DNA of 64,000 nt from Saccopteryx bilineata (Eukaryota; Chordata; Mammalia; Chiroptera; Emballonuridae), in assembly GCF_036850765.1 (NCBI RefSeq), contig NC_089496.1:106165767-106229766 (forward strand). Direction: 5' to 3'. The position numbers and the translations under genes were made by a program. The notes below the pieces were generated by a model that did not search any database, had not been told where the DNA came from, and saw only the letters and a list, made by a program, of their open reading frames with translations. Below, in pieces: positions 10,718 through 23,405 of the stretch (within the stretch, counting starts at the first letter, position 1; each line of letters opens with the position of its first letter).

Positions 10718-12490
10718 TTAGTGTGATCCTTGCACTTGATGCTTGCTGCACAGAGATTTTATATTAGGTTCCAATTTGGTTAGCTTTAGTCTCAAGTCTC
10801 CACGTTGTGTTATATCCAGCTGATTTCTTTTTTTTACCAGTAAATCATTTACAGCACTAAATCCACATTCAGCTAAAAATGAAGATGGAAACGGTAGCAA
10901 TAGTTTTCTTGCACATTTGGTTGAATTTGGGTATTTGATTTCTGTTTCCTCACAAAGCCATGCCATCGCTCCTTTGATATTAAATAAAGCTTTAACTGAC
11001 TCATCATTTTGCAATTCTGCGAGTTCTTCTTGATACTGCATATTTGATATATCAGACAAATCCACTAACATTGCTGCATCATCCATGTTGGGAAATCAAT
11101 TTGTTTTAAATCAGAAAATCTTTCTTTTAAATCAGCTGATAGAATATTCAAATGATTGACAATAACAAGTAAAGCGGTATCAGTTACTTCACATTTTTGG
11201 AGCCAATGAAACTGTTTAAAGTTTTTGTTGTTAATATGTTTCTGACATAAGTCAATATTGGTAATGAAACCAAATATCTTTGCTTTTGCATTGACAAGAG
11301 TTTTATTTGTTCCTTGAAGTTGCTTATTTAATATATTTAGTTTTTCAAAGATATCGGCTAAAGAACTCACAAATGCTTTACCATCTATTGTTAACAGATA
11401 CTTCATTTCAGGTTTGTCGCTTAAAAATTCCCTAAGAGTATCAAACAGTTCCATAAATCTTTTCAAACAGTTTCCTTTAGATAGCTATCTTACTTCAGTA
11501 TGAAGTAAAAGTCTCACATGGTCTTCATTTTGTTCTTCACAAAATAGCTTGAAAAGACGCTCACATTTGGCACTAGCTTTAATAGCATTAACACACTTTA
11601 TTACTGTATGTAATACTTCATTCAGAACAGGCGAGATGTTTTTAGCTACCAAGTTTTCCCTATGAATAACACAATGCACAAGAATCATTTCTGGATTCGC
11701 ATCTTTCATCAATTTTAAGCAGCCATTTTTCTTGCCTATCATATTGGGAGCACCATTTGCAGCACAAGATGTTATATTTTTCATTGGTATATCATTGACA
11801 TCTAAGTAGTTTTTTAGCTTATTATATATATCTTTGGAAGTAGTGGTGCTTTCTAATCTTTTACAGAACAACATTTCTTCAGCAAAATGTCCTTTATCAA
11901 TATATCTTAACGTAAGTTATCAATACTGCCTCACTGTCTCTCAAAGTTGATTCATCCATTTGCAAGGAGAATTTTCTTGTTTTCAGCTTTTCAATACGTT
12001 GTTTTTCAATATCCTCACTCATTTTGTCTATTCTTATGCTAACAGTATTGTCACTGAGTGGCATAGCTTTTACATCTTTGTCATCTTTTTCAAGAACCGT
12101 TTTAAGAAATGCTGATATTGATGGTTTTATTAAATTCTCTCCTATAGTGTGATTTTCTCCAGTTTTAGCGATAAATAAAGAAATTTGATAACTAGCCTCA
12201 AGAACACGATTATTAGTTGAAGTATGAGCAGTAAATAGAGACTTTAATGTTGTTCTTTTTTCAAAATTTTTCTTTAAAGTTTTAAAGTAACTCAAATCTG
12301 AATCAATATGAGCACTATGTTTCGCCTTCAAATGCGCCTCAAGACGACCTCGTTTCATTGATTCGTTGGTCAAGCATTGCTGGCATAAAAGACAAAAAGG
12401 AATCCGCTCATCGTGAACAGCGGGTATGAACCCAAATTTTAAATATTCCTCCGAATATTGACGAGTTTTTTTCTTGCTTGCACCACTCAT
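10718..12490 (-). pseudogene. broken hAT transposase (ZBED/FAM200-like)
   Basis: The probable start is the ATG at 12488-12490. The N-terminus has a BED-type zinc finger (C33-X2-C36, H53-X4-H58). A QMDEST motif carries the first catalytic aspartate near the end of the first block. A frameshift near 11890 follows. Block two (from 11874) has the CX3GAPNM motif, where the second catalytic aspartate is replaced by asparagine (codon 11755-11757), and a conserved HC-X2-HRE motif. An in-frame stop lies at 11485-11487. A second frameshift near 11075 leads into the C-terminal hAT dimerisation region (FPSSFLAECGFSAVNDLL). The transposase should bind the element's ends and excise it, but this copy cannot make it. 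Confidence 0.9.
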
Positions 12491-13145
12491 TTTACTATGG
12501 GCTATAAGAAATAAAAATAAGATCAATTAAAAACTAATATTAGAATATGTGTTAAAATATATTCAATGTGACATAGAGTAATGTATACTGAAAATTCATA
12601 TTTATTTAAATGTATATAACACATTTACTACACTACCACTGCAAATCAAAAGGTATCTATATTTTTTCCACTTGACAAAATTTTCTGAAAAGTTATGCTT
12701 CTAAAATTAAAATTGTCATGCATGCACTATTATAGCCCCAATAATATTTATAAAATATTATTGCTTTCTAGCCTCGATGCAAAAAGTACTTAATAAAGAG
12801 TTTAATATTGATAAAAATAAAACCAAATACTTACCAATTATATCTATACAATATATATATGTATATTTATTAAATCAACGAGCTTTTACAACAGTTTTGA
12901 CTGACACTTATTTCAAATTAACACCAACTGAATGATGTGAAACACTACAGAAGTTGCGATGGGCCAATTAGGTGAGAATAACTGCGTTGTTTAGCGAGTT
13001 TTAAAACGTCCGGGGTTCCCCGCGGCAGACAGCACGCTCTGCGGTGAACCCAGGACGAAGTTTACTTGACGACGCCAATCACCCAGTTGATATTTTGGTC
13101 TCGTCAATCAAAATTATACTTAATAATTATTTACTGCAATTATTT

Positions 13146-13368
13146 AAATTTTTTTTATTTATTCATTTTATAGAGGAGAGGGGGGAACAGAGAGAGAGAG
13201 AGAGACAGAGAGAGACAGAGAGAGGAGAGACAGAGAGAGAGAAGTGGGGGAGAAGCTGGAAGCATCAACTCCCATATGTGCCTTGACCAGGCAAGCCCAG
13301 GGTTTCGAACTGGCGACCTCAGCATTTCCAGGTCGACGCTTTATCCACTGTGCCACCACAGGTCAGGC
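13146..13368 (-). mobile_element. bat-type SINE nested in the hAT
   Basis: On the minus strand it has the GCCTGACCTGTGGTGGCACA head, an A box, a GTTCGAAACCC B box, and a CT/GA-rich tail. A 14-bp target duplication TACTGCAATTATTT (13132-13145 and 13369-13382) is perfect. It inserted after the hAT did, giving a relative date. Confidence 0.95.
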
Positions 13369-13808
13369 TACTGCAATTATTTTAGAATTGTATTTTTTGT
13401 TAAATTTGGCACCGATATCTAGCATTGCATTTAAATGGCCCAGGGCGAAAGAGTTAAAGTCGTGTCTAGTCCATTTTCAAATTGCCCCCCTTAACTATTG
13501 AATTGCCCCCCTGTGGGGCGTGGGCCCCACGTTGGGAAACACAGCTCTAAGACGAGAGAAGGGCGGGCGCCTTTGGACCCCGGGGCCTGTGCTCCTAGCC
13601 TACCCCAGAGCTTTGCGGAATCTGTGGGTCTAACCCAGCACCAACCCGGTTCACCGTCCCATCCCCTTCGTCTGTCGCTCACTCAGATTCTCGCACAATA
13701 GCCTATAGCTTCCTCCCCGCTACTTATTTATTTTGCTAAAATGGCCTCCTAACAAACCCTTCCCCTCACAAAGGCTTTCAGCCATGCAAGTCAAAAATGT
13801 TTGCTTAG

Positions 13809-14236
13809 GCCTGACCAGGCGGTGGCGTAGTGGATAGAGCATTGGACTGGGATGTAGAGGACCCAGGTTTGAAACCCCAAGGTCACCAGCATGAGCGTGG
13901 GCTCATCCGGCTTGAGTGCAGGGTCACTGGCTTGAGCATGAGATCATAGACATGTCTCCATGGTCTCTGGCTTGAAGCCCAAGGTTGCTGGCTTGAGCCC
14001 AAGGTCTCTGGCTTGAGCAAGGGGTCACTTGCTCTGCTGCAGCTCCCAACCCCCAGTGAAGGCACATATGAGAAAGCAATCACTGAACAGCTAAGGCAAC
14101 TAAGGAGCTGCAACGAAGAATTGATGCTTCTCATCTCTCTCCTTCTTGTCTGTCTGTCTCTATCTGTCCCTCTCTGTGTCTCTCTCTCTCTGCTTCTGTC
14201 ATCAAAAAAAAAAAAAAAAAGATTTATTTTATTTTT
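13809..14236 (+). mobile_element. bat-type SINE (long type)
   Basis: Head GCCTGACCAGGCGGTGGCG, then A box TGGCGTAGTGG and B box GGTTTGAAACCCC. The body has several CTTGAGC-X-AAGGTC internal repeats, followed by a CT-rich stretch and poly-A. Target duplication TTTGCTTAG (13800-13808 and 14237-14245). Extra CTTGAGC units make this copy longer than its relatives. Confidence 0.95.
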
Positions 14237-14394
14237 TTTGCTTAGCAATGGTTTCTAGCCAAGAGTTGAGGAAGGTTTCATGAATCACAGCAGATGTGGC
14301 ACTTGAGCAGGCTTCTAGGGGATGTAGACAGAGATCAAGGCCAGCCACAGAAAGCCTTAGGCCAGACACTAAGGAGTCTGAGAGCTGGGGTTTG

Positions 14395-14560
14395 TCACAG
14401 CCCCGGTGCTCACGAGAGCATCAGTGTGTCTGGGGAGTGTGTCAGAAATGCTGATTCCCTGGTCGCATTCCCAGACAGGGGGCTCAGTAGCTATGAAGTG
14501 GGGCAGGGAAGCTAAAATTTCAACCGGACCTTCAGGGAACCCTAGTGCCGGCCGATCTTA
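14395..14560. mobile_element. possible MER5-like hAT fossil
   Basis: GTCAGAAATGCTGATTCCC and the following CCAGAC-GGGGCTCAGTAG pattern resemble the MER5/MER20 group of ancient non-autonomous hAT elements. It is heavily diverged, with unclear borders. Confidence 0.4.
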
Positions 14561-14764
14561 GGTCTAGTTTGTTTTTGGTGGTGGTGGTGGGGGGGTGCTG
14601 CTGGACAGATTTTGGGAGAACAGGCAGGAAGAATCAAATTCCCGTGAGTCAACACCTCAGAAGATCTTGAGCCAGAGCAGAGGTGGGAGTAGGGACAGAA
14701 GTTCAGGGGAAAGAAAACAACTTCAACGCCACCACATAGGATAATGATTCGGCCATCCCATTCT

Positions 14765-15095
14765 GATCCCCGGATAACCCTTGGCCACATGACACTAAGT
14801 GAGAGGAGCCAGACACAAAAGGGCACATATTGTCTGACTCCATCTATATGGAGTACCGAGCAGAGGGAAATTCATAGAGACAGAAAGCTGATGAGTGGTT
14901 GCTGGGGCTGGGGAGGGGAGGGAGGGTGAGAGTCGATGGGGTATGAGGCTTCTTTAAGGGGCGATGAAAATGTTCTGGAAGTAGATGGTGGTGATGGTTG
15001 CACAACCTCGTATGAATGTCCTCACAGCCCCTGAAACGCTCAGTTTGAAATGGTGACGATGAGAAATGTGATGGTGTTTGTATTTGACCACCACA
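14765..15095 (+). mobile_element. old L1 3' end fragment
   Basis: AGCCAGACACAAAAGGGCAC, CATAGAGACAGAAAGCTGAT, GATGAAAATGTTCTGGAAGT and GGTGATGGTTGCACAACC are hallmark strings of mammalian L1M 3' ends on the plus strand. It is non-coding. Confidence 0.85.
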
Positions 15096-16260
15096 TAGGT
15101 TAAAGAGGCGGATGAACATAGATTCACATGGGTCCCTTTACTAATGAGTAAAAGGTGGCTTTTCTCCAGTGCAGTCAGCAGTCCCAACAAAACAGTTACA
15201 GTGTATTTTAAGTATGTTATTCTGAAGGTCGCTGCACAGGGCCTCTGCAGGAGGCTGCTGCATGAAAAGAAAAATTCAACAGCAATAAAGGCTAAGGTGT
15301 AAGGGATACACTGAAACGCTCATGCACAGCCTCTCCCGGCACTCACAAAGGTGTCTAGAGGGAGGTCCGCCTCAGAGCCGGTTCCCTCCTCTGTTTGTAC
15401 TGGCAGGAGCGCTCGGGAGGTGGGAGGAATAACGGCAGACTGTGGGGCCTCTGAGCGAGCGGGCTGCTCTCTGGTTTGCAAACAGGGAACAGATCCCTGG
15501 CCAGGGGGAGGCCGGCCCCCAAGCCTCCTGGATGTGGCTTCCAGAGCTTAGCCTTGCCGATGCCCATAAGTGTTGGGGGCTATGTTTCCTTTCCTTGGAA
15601 GAGGGCAGAGCAGCGAATCCCTCCCAAACCGAGATGCAAGACCGAGAAAACCAAGCGGATGGCCTGGCAGGGCCTCGTGGCAGATACTCAACTGCCCACA
15701 GAGCCAAGACAAGCACTCAGAGACTTCCACGGCAAACCCTACCAGCCATGTGCACCCAGCACCTGGTTCCCGTGCTCGCCCAAAGGTGTGCGAATGCGAC
15801 CCTCCACCTGCATAGATGTCACCCTCCCCCACCCCCCATTCCCAGTGGGGGACTTCTTCGAAGGGACACTGTCAGAAGCACGAGGGGCTGGCCCTCAGGA
15901 GCAAGAATGCTAGAAAGCTCTGGTGAGAAGGAAGGACTGGTGTTTTCTTTTCCTTCCCCTGCTGCAGGTTCCCAGCCCTGATGGAGAGGTGGACTTTGAT
16001 CCCGCTCTCACTCAGCCATCCCCGGGACAGGGAGCGTCAAGGAGAGCCAGCAGAGCCAGGAGCCTGCCAGGATCAGTGTGCAGTCAGCAGAAAGCGGTCT
16101 CCCTGGATGTGGAGAGGAACAGTGCCTGGGGACTCACAGGGCCTTTCCAGAAGGTTCCATTTTAAGAACCACCACGCCTCAGTGTTCTGCTTGGGCTCCA
16201 GAAACCTCAAGAAACCTGGCTGTGTGTTCTTTTCAGAGGTCTCAAGCACTCCTGAAATGG
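15096..16260. other. no gene seen; GC-rich unique sequence
   Basis: Open frames up to 179 codons (15442-15981 plus) overlap others in different frames and have low-complexity, repeat-free composition without domains. I could not support any as an exon. Confidence 0.45.
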
Positions 16261-16273
16261 CTTGATTTCACCC

Positions 16274-16381
16274 CAATCCATCCATCCATTCATCCATCCA
16301 TCCATCCATCCGTTCATCCACCCATTCATCATTTTCATTCATTCATTCATTCATTCATTCATTCATTCATTCATTCATTCA
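16274..16381. repeat. (ATCC)n(ATTC)n microsatellite
   Basis: An ATCC array (about 16274-16330) changes into a clean ATTC array (about 16333-16381). The change of unit within one array suggests point mutation followed by expansion. Frames across it encode isoleucine/histidine/serine runs only. Confidence 0.95.
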
Positions 16382-16519
16382 GTATTTACTGTGTACAGAA
16401 CTGGCCCAGGTATAGTGGGGGCCCAATCCCAACCCCAGCCCTGGGATCAATGCCTCATAGAATATAAGACTCTGAACAAATGTCTGCTGACCAAATGAAT
16501 AAATGAATGAATACACTTT

Positions 16520-19500
16520 TGTCTTCATGAAATTAACCATCCAGTGGGGTTGGCAAACACAGACACGGCAGGTTGATTAGATGCAATAGCACGGTGAGAG
16601 GGAGTGCAGGACTAAGCGTCAAAGCGTGCATAGGACGGTACAAGCCCATGGCCAGGATGCTGGTGGTAGAAGGAAGAAGGTCTCCAAGGGCAAGTTTGAC
16701 TTCAAAGGAGCTGGAAAATCAGAATGTGGGGGAGCAATGAGAGAGGGCGTGTGAGGACACAGGTGAGCACCATGTGCTGGGGACAGAACCAGGACAGGCC
16801 AAAGGAGCAGGGGCAGAGGCGAGCCATCGCTGGAGAAGCTGCCTCCCTAACTCAAGGCAGCGAGGACAGGAGTGTGCACTGTCCACAGGTAAGGCTTTTG
16901 CTTGTGGCAGCAGACGCGACAATTATGCTTCGGATAGATTACGCTAACATAAGACACAGACGAACTGGAAGAAAAGCACTCTCAGAGGGAGGAGGACAGT
17001 TAGCGTGACGAACTTTTGGCAGGTCTCTGACTCCTCTGAGAACCCATGGAGGACTCTCAGCCCGCCCGCCCGCCATCAGCAGGAATCTACTTTGGTTTCA
17101 TCTTCCACAACAGCCTGCGGGGCCTCAGCCTGCGGGGACGGCGGAAGGAGGAAGCATGTTGTTAGGCACGCACCTGAGAGTCTGAGAGTCGGAGCAAATG
17201 AGGGAGCAAGGGGACTTCAGAGCCTCTGAACTCAGAGCCATCACCAGGTTCCCAGCCCGTCATGGAGCGAGGACAACACTTCCAGGGAGGAGGGGGGGAC
17301 ATAAAAAGTTTTTCAGAGAGGGTCCCCTTTGATGGGGCACTGTGCACAAAATGTGTTCTAACAGCTGGTTTCGGGGAAGAACCAGCAGCTTTGTGTAAAC
17401 AAGTTATTCAGCCGGCCACGCACTGAACAGGAGAAGGCGCAGGAGGCCTTTGAAGTTGAGTGTGTTTTTGGGGGGGTGGCTTGGATGTTTCTGGGTGAGA
17501 GGTTTTCGCATATCCATCTTCTGGGTCTAACTCAGCCTCCGCTAGGCCAGCGCCATGGGCTCCACCTTGTTGTTGCTCATTAACCAGGAGGAAGGCACGT
17601 AGGGCTTTTAGGGGCTTTCAGGAACTGTGCCACTGGAATGGTGCTGATTTATGGTCCTGCTGTTACAGCTCTGACTGGGGGCAGCTTGCGCAAAGGAGTG
17701 GAGGTGGCCCTCACACACAATGCGGCCACTACTAACAGATCGCAAAGGAGGAACAAAGGCAAGGGGAACTCTGCTGTCACCTGGCTTCTGACCCTCCCTG
17801 CTCCAGAGGCCTGGGTATAAAACACGGACAACAAACCTGGGCTCTGTAGAGGCGGCCATTCCTGGACCGTCTCCTTCTTTGCACACCACTAAAGGAGTTT
17901 AGGGGGAGGCCGTGGGCGGTCACACAGAACTCCGCACTCCAAGGCACCTGAGCAATACAACTGACGGGCGGACGGCATTTCGTTATTACAAGGATTGTGA
18001 AAATTCGATGCATTCTCTAAGAAGCATGGAAGAATGCTTCTCCCCGACGGGAGGAGGTCACGTGACACTTGATTATCAACATGTCCTTCTCATACTGCCT
18101 GCCATCCCGATACCCCATCTGTTAAATTTCCTAACTAATATTTGCAAAGGGAGAAATAAACATGGCTGGCTTTGAGCAGGGAGAGGAGCGAGCCTTCCCA
18201 TGATCTGTATAGGTTTCTTCTGGGTGAAAATAAAAAAGTCCAAGCATAGAAATCAAGTGAGAATTAAGCCTGAAAGGCCACCGGCAGCCGCGGGGCGGGG
18301 GTGGCTGGGGTTGCCTGGGGTGGGGGTGGGGTCTGTGCGAGACCTGTCTTGCTTCCCACGCTGCTTACACTGTTTATTCCGTAACCAAAGGGCTTTGCAG
18401 CGGCACTTTACAGACTCTCACTCACTCCTCCTGTCAGCCAAGGGAGCTGAGGAGACAATGCCTTCTCCTCCGACTACTTCATATCTCTGCTTACTGTGAC
18501 TACTGCCTCCTCCTCTTCTCTGTCTTCCCTTCTCCTTCTTCTTATTGAACATCTAGACTTTAAACCTTCGCCTTTATAAGACCTTATGCCATTTCCTAGT
18601 TTTGTTTGTTGGCATTATTAGAAACGGCATCCTCCTTGCTTGCTCTTTAAGTTTTAATTTTACTTTTAAAAATTGTTTCATCAAGACTATTATTTTCCAG
18701 CACAGCACCATCCCAACAACCTCGGACCCTGCTGGAGAAACTGGTCGCACAGGGGGGCCGATTCTGCCAGAACCGCCCCCTCCCACCCCCTTCTCCCCAG
18801 CCTGCACCTCCAGGTGCGACACCCCTGACGACCTGCTCCACGCGGGAGAGGAGGCCAGCGCACTGCCAGGTCTCTCCGGGGGGACATTGGGTCACAGAGG
18901 CCAGCACAAAGGAGGCTTTGCTCCGAGCGCACACCCCCAGCCGCTTACGTCATGGCATAGGCCCTTGACCCCTTCCTATTTTAGACTTTTAGAATAAAGA
19001 GCCCTGAGGGGAAAGCCAGCTTTCCATCAACACACAGAAATTTAATTTAACTTCCATGAAGGCAACGATTAACAAGCAAGCGGTCCCTCTCGGGTAGGAA
19101 GGGCTTCCACCGACCCAGGGCTTGGCTGTGACTCCAGCTCACTTGCTTCCAGGACCAGCCGCTGTGCACATCGGAGGGCGTGTGTTATACAGCGAAAGGA
19201 ACCCCGCACAGCAGAGTACCTTTTTACGTCCCTCTCGTGCGCTCTTTAAAAAAAAAAACAAACAAAAAACAAAAAAACAACTTTCCAGATCCTATCATCT
19301 TAAATAAGGGAACTCGTGAAATGCTAACTTCCGGTGCTCCAAATGTGAAAGCATATGGCTCCCAACGTGGGGAGGACCATCGCAGACCATCACACTCAAG
19401 GCAGACGTCTGGTGCGCAGGGGTGAGGCAAAACGATGGTTAGGCAAGCGGCTCCCTGCGCAGAGCGCACAGCGCCACAGATTGCCGCCAGGGGCGCGTCC

Positions 19501-22075
19501 CAACCGCACAGTTACGGGGAGGGGTTTTGGTGTGGGAAAGCAGTTAATCAGGCTGAGATGAGTGAAGTTAGGAACATCAAACGTGGGTCTGTCAGAATGG
19601 GCGCCAGTCTGCAGCGTGGAGAGACGGTCTCCTTCGATTATTATTCTTTTATTTTGCAACATTCCCTCCTTGCAATTGAAAAACAAGTTCCTGAGCAGCA
19701 AAAAGAAATGTCCCTGTATAGCTCTGATTCACCTGCACTTTGTCATGAAATATTGTTTTTCTAGAAAAAGTTGATCTCTTATACTGTGCATCCCCCTAAT
19801 TGCCTTCAGCCCCTGCCCCTTTTAAGAAATGGGAAGGGAAGCCAGATCTACTCCACTATCAAACATCCTAGGTCTAGATCAAACCTATAAAAGCATGTGC
19901 CCAGAACAGGTTTGAAACTTGGCTCAACCAACAGGTGTTTGCTACAGAATACCTGGACCTGGTAAACACCGTGGCCACGCCGGGCAGGAGGGTTCACACA
20001 ATGCACACCAACCCTCACTCATCTCCCCCTGCCGCCACCAGGACAGGTGGAAGGACTCTAGAGCTTAAGCCAAGGACTAGGAACATCACCACTTTCCTTC
20101 TAATTTGCAGGGTTTTTTTTTTTCTGAGTTGGAAACGTTGACATCTTAGAGTCTTGTCTTAACTTCTCTGTAAAAATCGAAGTTTTAGAAGTTTCAGTCA
20201 CAGAATGAAATGACTATAATGCAAAAATAACACTTCTTTGTAAGTCAAGGTCAAGATTCAGAACCTGTGAGAATTGCTTCTTTGTTCCCCAAACTGCCCA
20301 GCTCCAACGTGTGTCCCCCTCCTCCGTTTTAGCAGAAAGCCCCAATCCTGCCCCGGAGGCTCAGAATGGGCTTCCTTCTCCCTTCTTCCCCTCTGTCCCC
20401 ATCCTTTGGAGCTGGGGACATCTCCACATGTTTCCACTAACTTGTATCTGGTTTAGGATCACCTGGCCCTACTCTTGGCATGGCCACGTCATGACTGTAA
20501 GAGATGATTATCTAAGCTTGATGGCTTATCATAAAGGCCCCCCACCTCAGTTTCCCCCTTTGTAAGGATGAGTGTAATAACTCCATTATTATTTTTGTGT
20601 GTGTGCATATGGATGAAGCCATTTCTACATGGGTTCTGAATTCCTTAGAAGATGCTAGTCGCTGACTTATTTTTACTTTCTTATTACATGTGGAGTCATG
20701 AGCACGATAAAAGTTGGGGGTGAGATTACAAGGAAAATGAAACCAATTACTGCTTCTCCAGATCACAGCTCTGAAAAAAGGCGAGGACAGGAATTAAGAC
20801 CATGAAGCTTTTCAAGTCTCCTAAGTACAACTCTCTGAAACCCACTGTCTTTCAAAAACATCATAATGATCTTGCCATCGTGACTTCAAACAGTCTTAAC
20901 GAAACCCACAGAGAAAGGCACACACAGCTTCTCAGAGGTGAGGGGAGGAGGCTCGTTTAGAAAATTAATAGAAAGTAGACGAGTCATTACATGCAGCCAC
21001 CCTGTTGCTAAAGTAAATTATTACATTGCTGAAGGCTTTTATAAGATGAGATACTTAGGTAGCAAGGGCGGGGGGGCGGGGAGAGAAAAATGAAACTCTG
21101 TCTCATTTATCGGAAGGATCAGTGGCAACTGAAACAACTCTATCCTGGGAGAGGATTAAATTCAAACCTTTCCAAAAAAATGTCATTGGGATGAAAAAGC
21201 CCATCTGTGGCGGTGCCTCGTGCTGGAGCCTGAGCCCGCCTCAGAGATGCGTGCTGGAGATAGGAGCTGCGCTCGCCTGTCCCTGCAGGTCCTGACGATG
21301 TGATGTCTTTCTCATCCACCTGCTTGTCTGCCATCCAGGCTGGGTGACAGCTAATAGCCAGCCGCCCTGAGCCGGGAGCAGCCTCGCTGGTTTGAACTGG
21401 TTTAAAAATGACACGTGTGGCTTCTCTAGCACACATTCTGATGGGTTCGCAGCTCGCCTTGCAGAAGAACAACCAGGGGGAAAAACCTCGGGTATAATTT
21501 TAAATGCTCCGTTCTTTCCTGAAGGAGCCTATCGGCTATCTTGATCTAATTAAATGCCCAAGGAAACTTTCATTCTGATGGTCTCCCCAGACCAGGGAGC
21601 ATCAGGTAACACAAGCGCCCTGGAATTTGGTTTGCATGTTGGTCCTGTCTAGACTAGAGGAACCGTTTCTTCTGAAACGCTCTGACGACAAATGTTTCTT
21701 CTTGCTCAAAAGAGCCTGTGCGGAAGCCTCCGTTCACGGTTGCTGCACGCAACATGTAGTGGACGATGAGTCCCACAAACCAGCACGGAGAGCGCGGAGG
21801 ACTCCTTCCTGAGCGCGTTCGCGCCATTTCTCACGAAGCACCCAGGGAGTCTTCTGCTTCTTCATTGCTCTGCGGGTGAGACGGTGCAGTAGAGAAAGCC
21901 CAGACCCAGAAAGCGCAGCCACCAAAGGTTTCTCAAATCTTCTGGGAAAGTTAGTTGGAGGAGACCTTAAAGGCAATGGGGCAGGCCTCTCAATGAAAAC
22001 ATGGAGGGACAGAGAGGTTTCCATTGCCCGCCCCCGCACATGGACGCTTTGGGGGGTTCCCCCGCCTCCTGCCAC
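16520..22075. other. repeat-poor block, no exon identified
   Basis: About 5.5 kb with no young SINE and few recognisable old repeats (a possible L2-like piece at 16550-16720 and a MIR scrap near 20540-20600). The 20600-21600 part is rich in TAAT-type motifs and lacks repeats, which often marks conserved non-coding DNA. I see no supportable coding exon. Confidence 0.4.
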
Positions 22076-22079
22076 TCAT

Positions 22080-22357
22080 CTTGGAACCCTCACCAGCTGT
22101 GGACACCGCTCTGAGAAGCCCCACCACGCTGTAAGGGGAGGCCACACAGAGGTCGAAGGCCCTGGCCGGCACCACAGCTGAGCCAATGCCAGCAACCGCC
22201 TGCCAGGCAAGGGAGTGAGCCCGCTGTTGCCATGGAGCCCAGGTGACCTGTCCCCACCAGACCCTGCCCAAACTGCAGAATCCTCAGAAACAAAGGCTGG
22301 TTTTAAGCTACTCTGTTTTAGGCTGGTTGGCTGCGCAGCAACGGCTGACCGACACTG
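22080..22357 (+). mobile_element. old MaLR-type LTR (MLT1-like)
   Basis: The right end (GTTTTAAGCTACTCTGTTTT, then GCGCAGCAACGGCTGACCGACAC) matches the ending of MLT1-type LTRs. The GCCCAAACTGCAGAATCCTCAG just before it fits the same family. Diverged, with no internal region. Confidence 0.65.
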
Positions 22358-22399
22358 TGGGGAATGACCTTGTTTCTATATCTGTTTGCTTTCCATGAC

Positions 22400-22560
22400 C
22401 TGCCTCCCCCATTGTCCCTACCCTTCCATTAGGACGTAAGCGCCACAAACTTATCCTTCCTGCTCAATACAGGGTCCCCAGGACTCAGCACAGTGCCTGG
22501 CTCCCAGTAGCACTCAGTAAATGCTTGTCACATGAATGAATGAATGAACAAACGATCGAA
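22400..22560 (+). mobile_element. L2 LINE 3' end
   Basis: TTAGGACGTAAGCGCCA, CAGCACAGTGCCTGGC and CACTCAGTAAATGCTTG followed by ATGAATGAATGAA are the diagnostic 3' terminus of L2. Confidence 0.85.
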
Positions 22561-22835
22561 CAAGAGAAGTCACAAGCTTTGAATGGTTAGACCTCAATGC
22601 CCAGAGTCCGGCTTGCCATCTTGTCCTGCTTGGATGGCCTCGGGCACCACCACTATTCTACTCTCTCTCATATATCATCCCCTTTGACCCGTGATAGGAA
22701 TTCAAGTCCTAAAGCTACCTGACTTATTCCAGCATGTGTCTTTAATTCCTGAGGGAACACGCTCCAGGCTAAGCATATCTCTAGGTAATCAGAGATTGGT
22801 TTGAATATGAAAACAATATTGAAAACAAATATTTA

Positions 22836-23225
22836 GGACCTGGCTGGATGGCTCAGTAGAGCGTTGGCCTGGTGTGCAGGAGTCCCGGGTTCGATTCCCG
22901 GCCAGGGCACACAGGAGAAGTGCCTATCTGCTTCTCCACCCTTCCCCCTCTCCTCCTCTCTGTCTCTCTCTTACCCTCCTGCAGCCAAGGCTCCATTGGA
23001 GCAAAGTTGGCCCGGACGCTGGGGATGGCTCTGGGGCCTCTGCCTCAGGTGCTAGAATGGCTCTGGTTGCAACAGAGCAACGCCCCAGATGGGTAGAGCA
23101 TCTCCCCCTGGTGGGCATGCCGGGTGGATCCCAGTCAGGCACATGCGGAAGTCTGACTGCCTCCCCGTTTCCTACTTCAGAAAAATACAAAAAGAAAAAA
23201 AAGAAAGAAAAAAAAAAAAAAGGAA
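22836..23225 (+). mobile_element. bat-type SINE (GGCCCTGGC type, long)
   Basis: It has a tRNA-like head with A box TGGCTCAGTAGAGCG and B box GGTTCGATTCCCGG, the CCAGGGCACACAGGAGAAG link, a GC-rich unique body (GCTCCATTGGAGCAAAG) and an A-rich tail. Target duplication AAATATTTA (22827-22835 and 23226-23234). Same family as 27438-27853 and 55507-55860. Confidence 0.95.
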
Positions 23226-23228
23226 AAA

Positions 23229-23405
23229 TATTTATTGAGTGTGCCTATGGGCCAAACACACTCCTCCGTCCTTCATGTGTATCAACTCATTTAATCCTCT
23301 TCCCAATGCTAGGAGATGGGTACTGTTACTTTTAAAATGGGGGTGGGAGCAGGAGAAAGAAGAGACCGTCACTTGTCCGAGGTCACTGGGCTGGTGATTG
23401 GCAGC
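23229..23405 (-). mobile_element. MIR SINE, minus strand
   Basis: TATTTATTGAGTGTGCCTA, ATCAACTCATTTAATCCTC, GGTACTGTTA and the GAGGTCACTGGGCTGGTGA end are the reverse complement of MIR. The preceding SINE inserted into its end. Confidence 0.9.

Larger units (their letters stand above)
10451..13544 (-). mobile_element. full-length hAT DNA transposon
   Basis: A 3094-bp element has termini CAGTGTTTCCCAAC and GTTGGGAAACACAG and a perfect 8-bp target duplication CTCTAAGA (10443-10450 and 13545-13552). It encodes a hAT transposase on the minus strand (10718-12490) preceded by about 1 kb of AT-rich leader. A bat SINE is nested at 13146-13368. Its ends resemble those of the 295-bp MITEs (CAGTG-TCCCCAACC versus CAGTGTTTCCCAAC) but are not identical, so it belongs to a related and not necessarily the same family. 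A retained duplication and only three visible frame breaks point to insertion within bat history. Confidence 0.95.

Noticed and set aside
15442..15981. 179-codon plus-strand open frame
   Set aside because: Several overlapping frames of similar length exist on both strands in GC-rich DNA. No domain or splice signal supports it.
22836..22910. Possible tRNA gene (A and B boxes present)
   Set aside because: The cloverleaf is degenerate and continues directly into a SINE body with target duplication.
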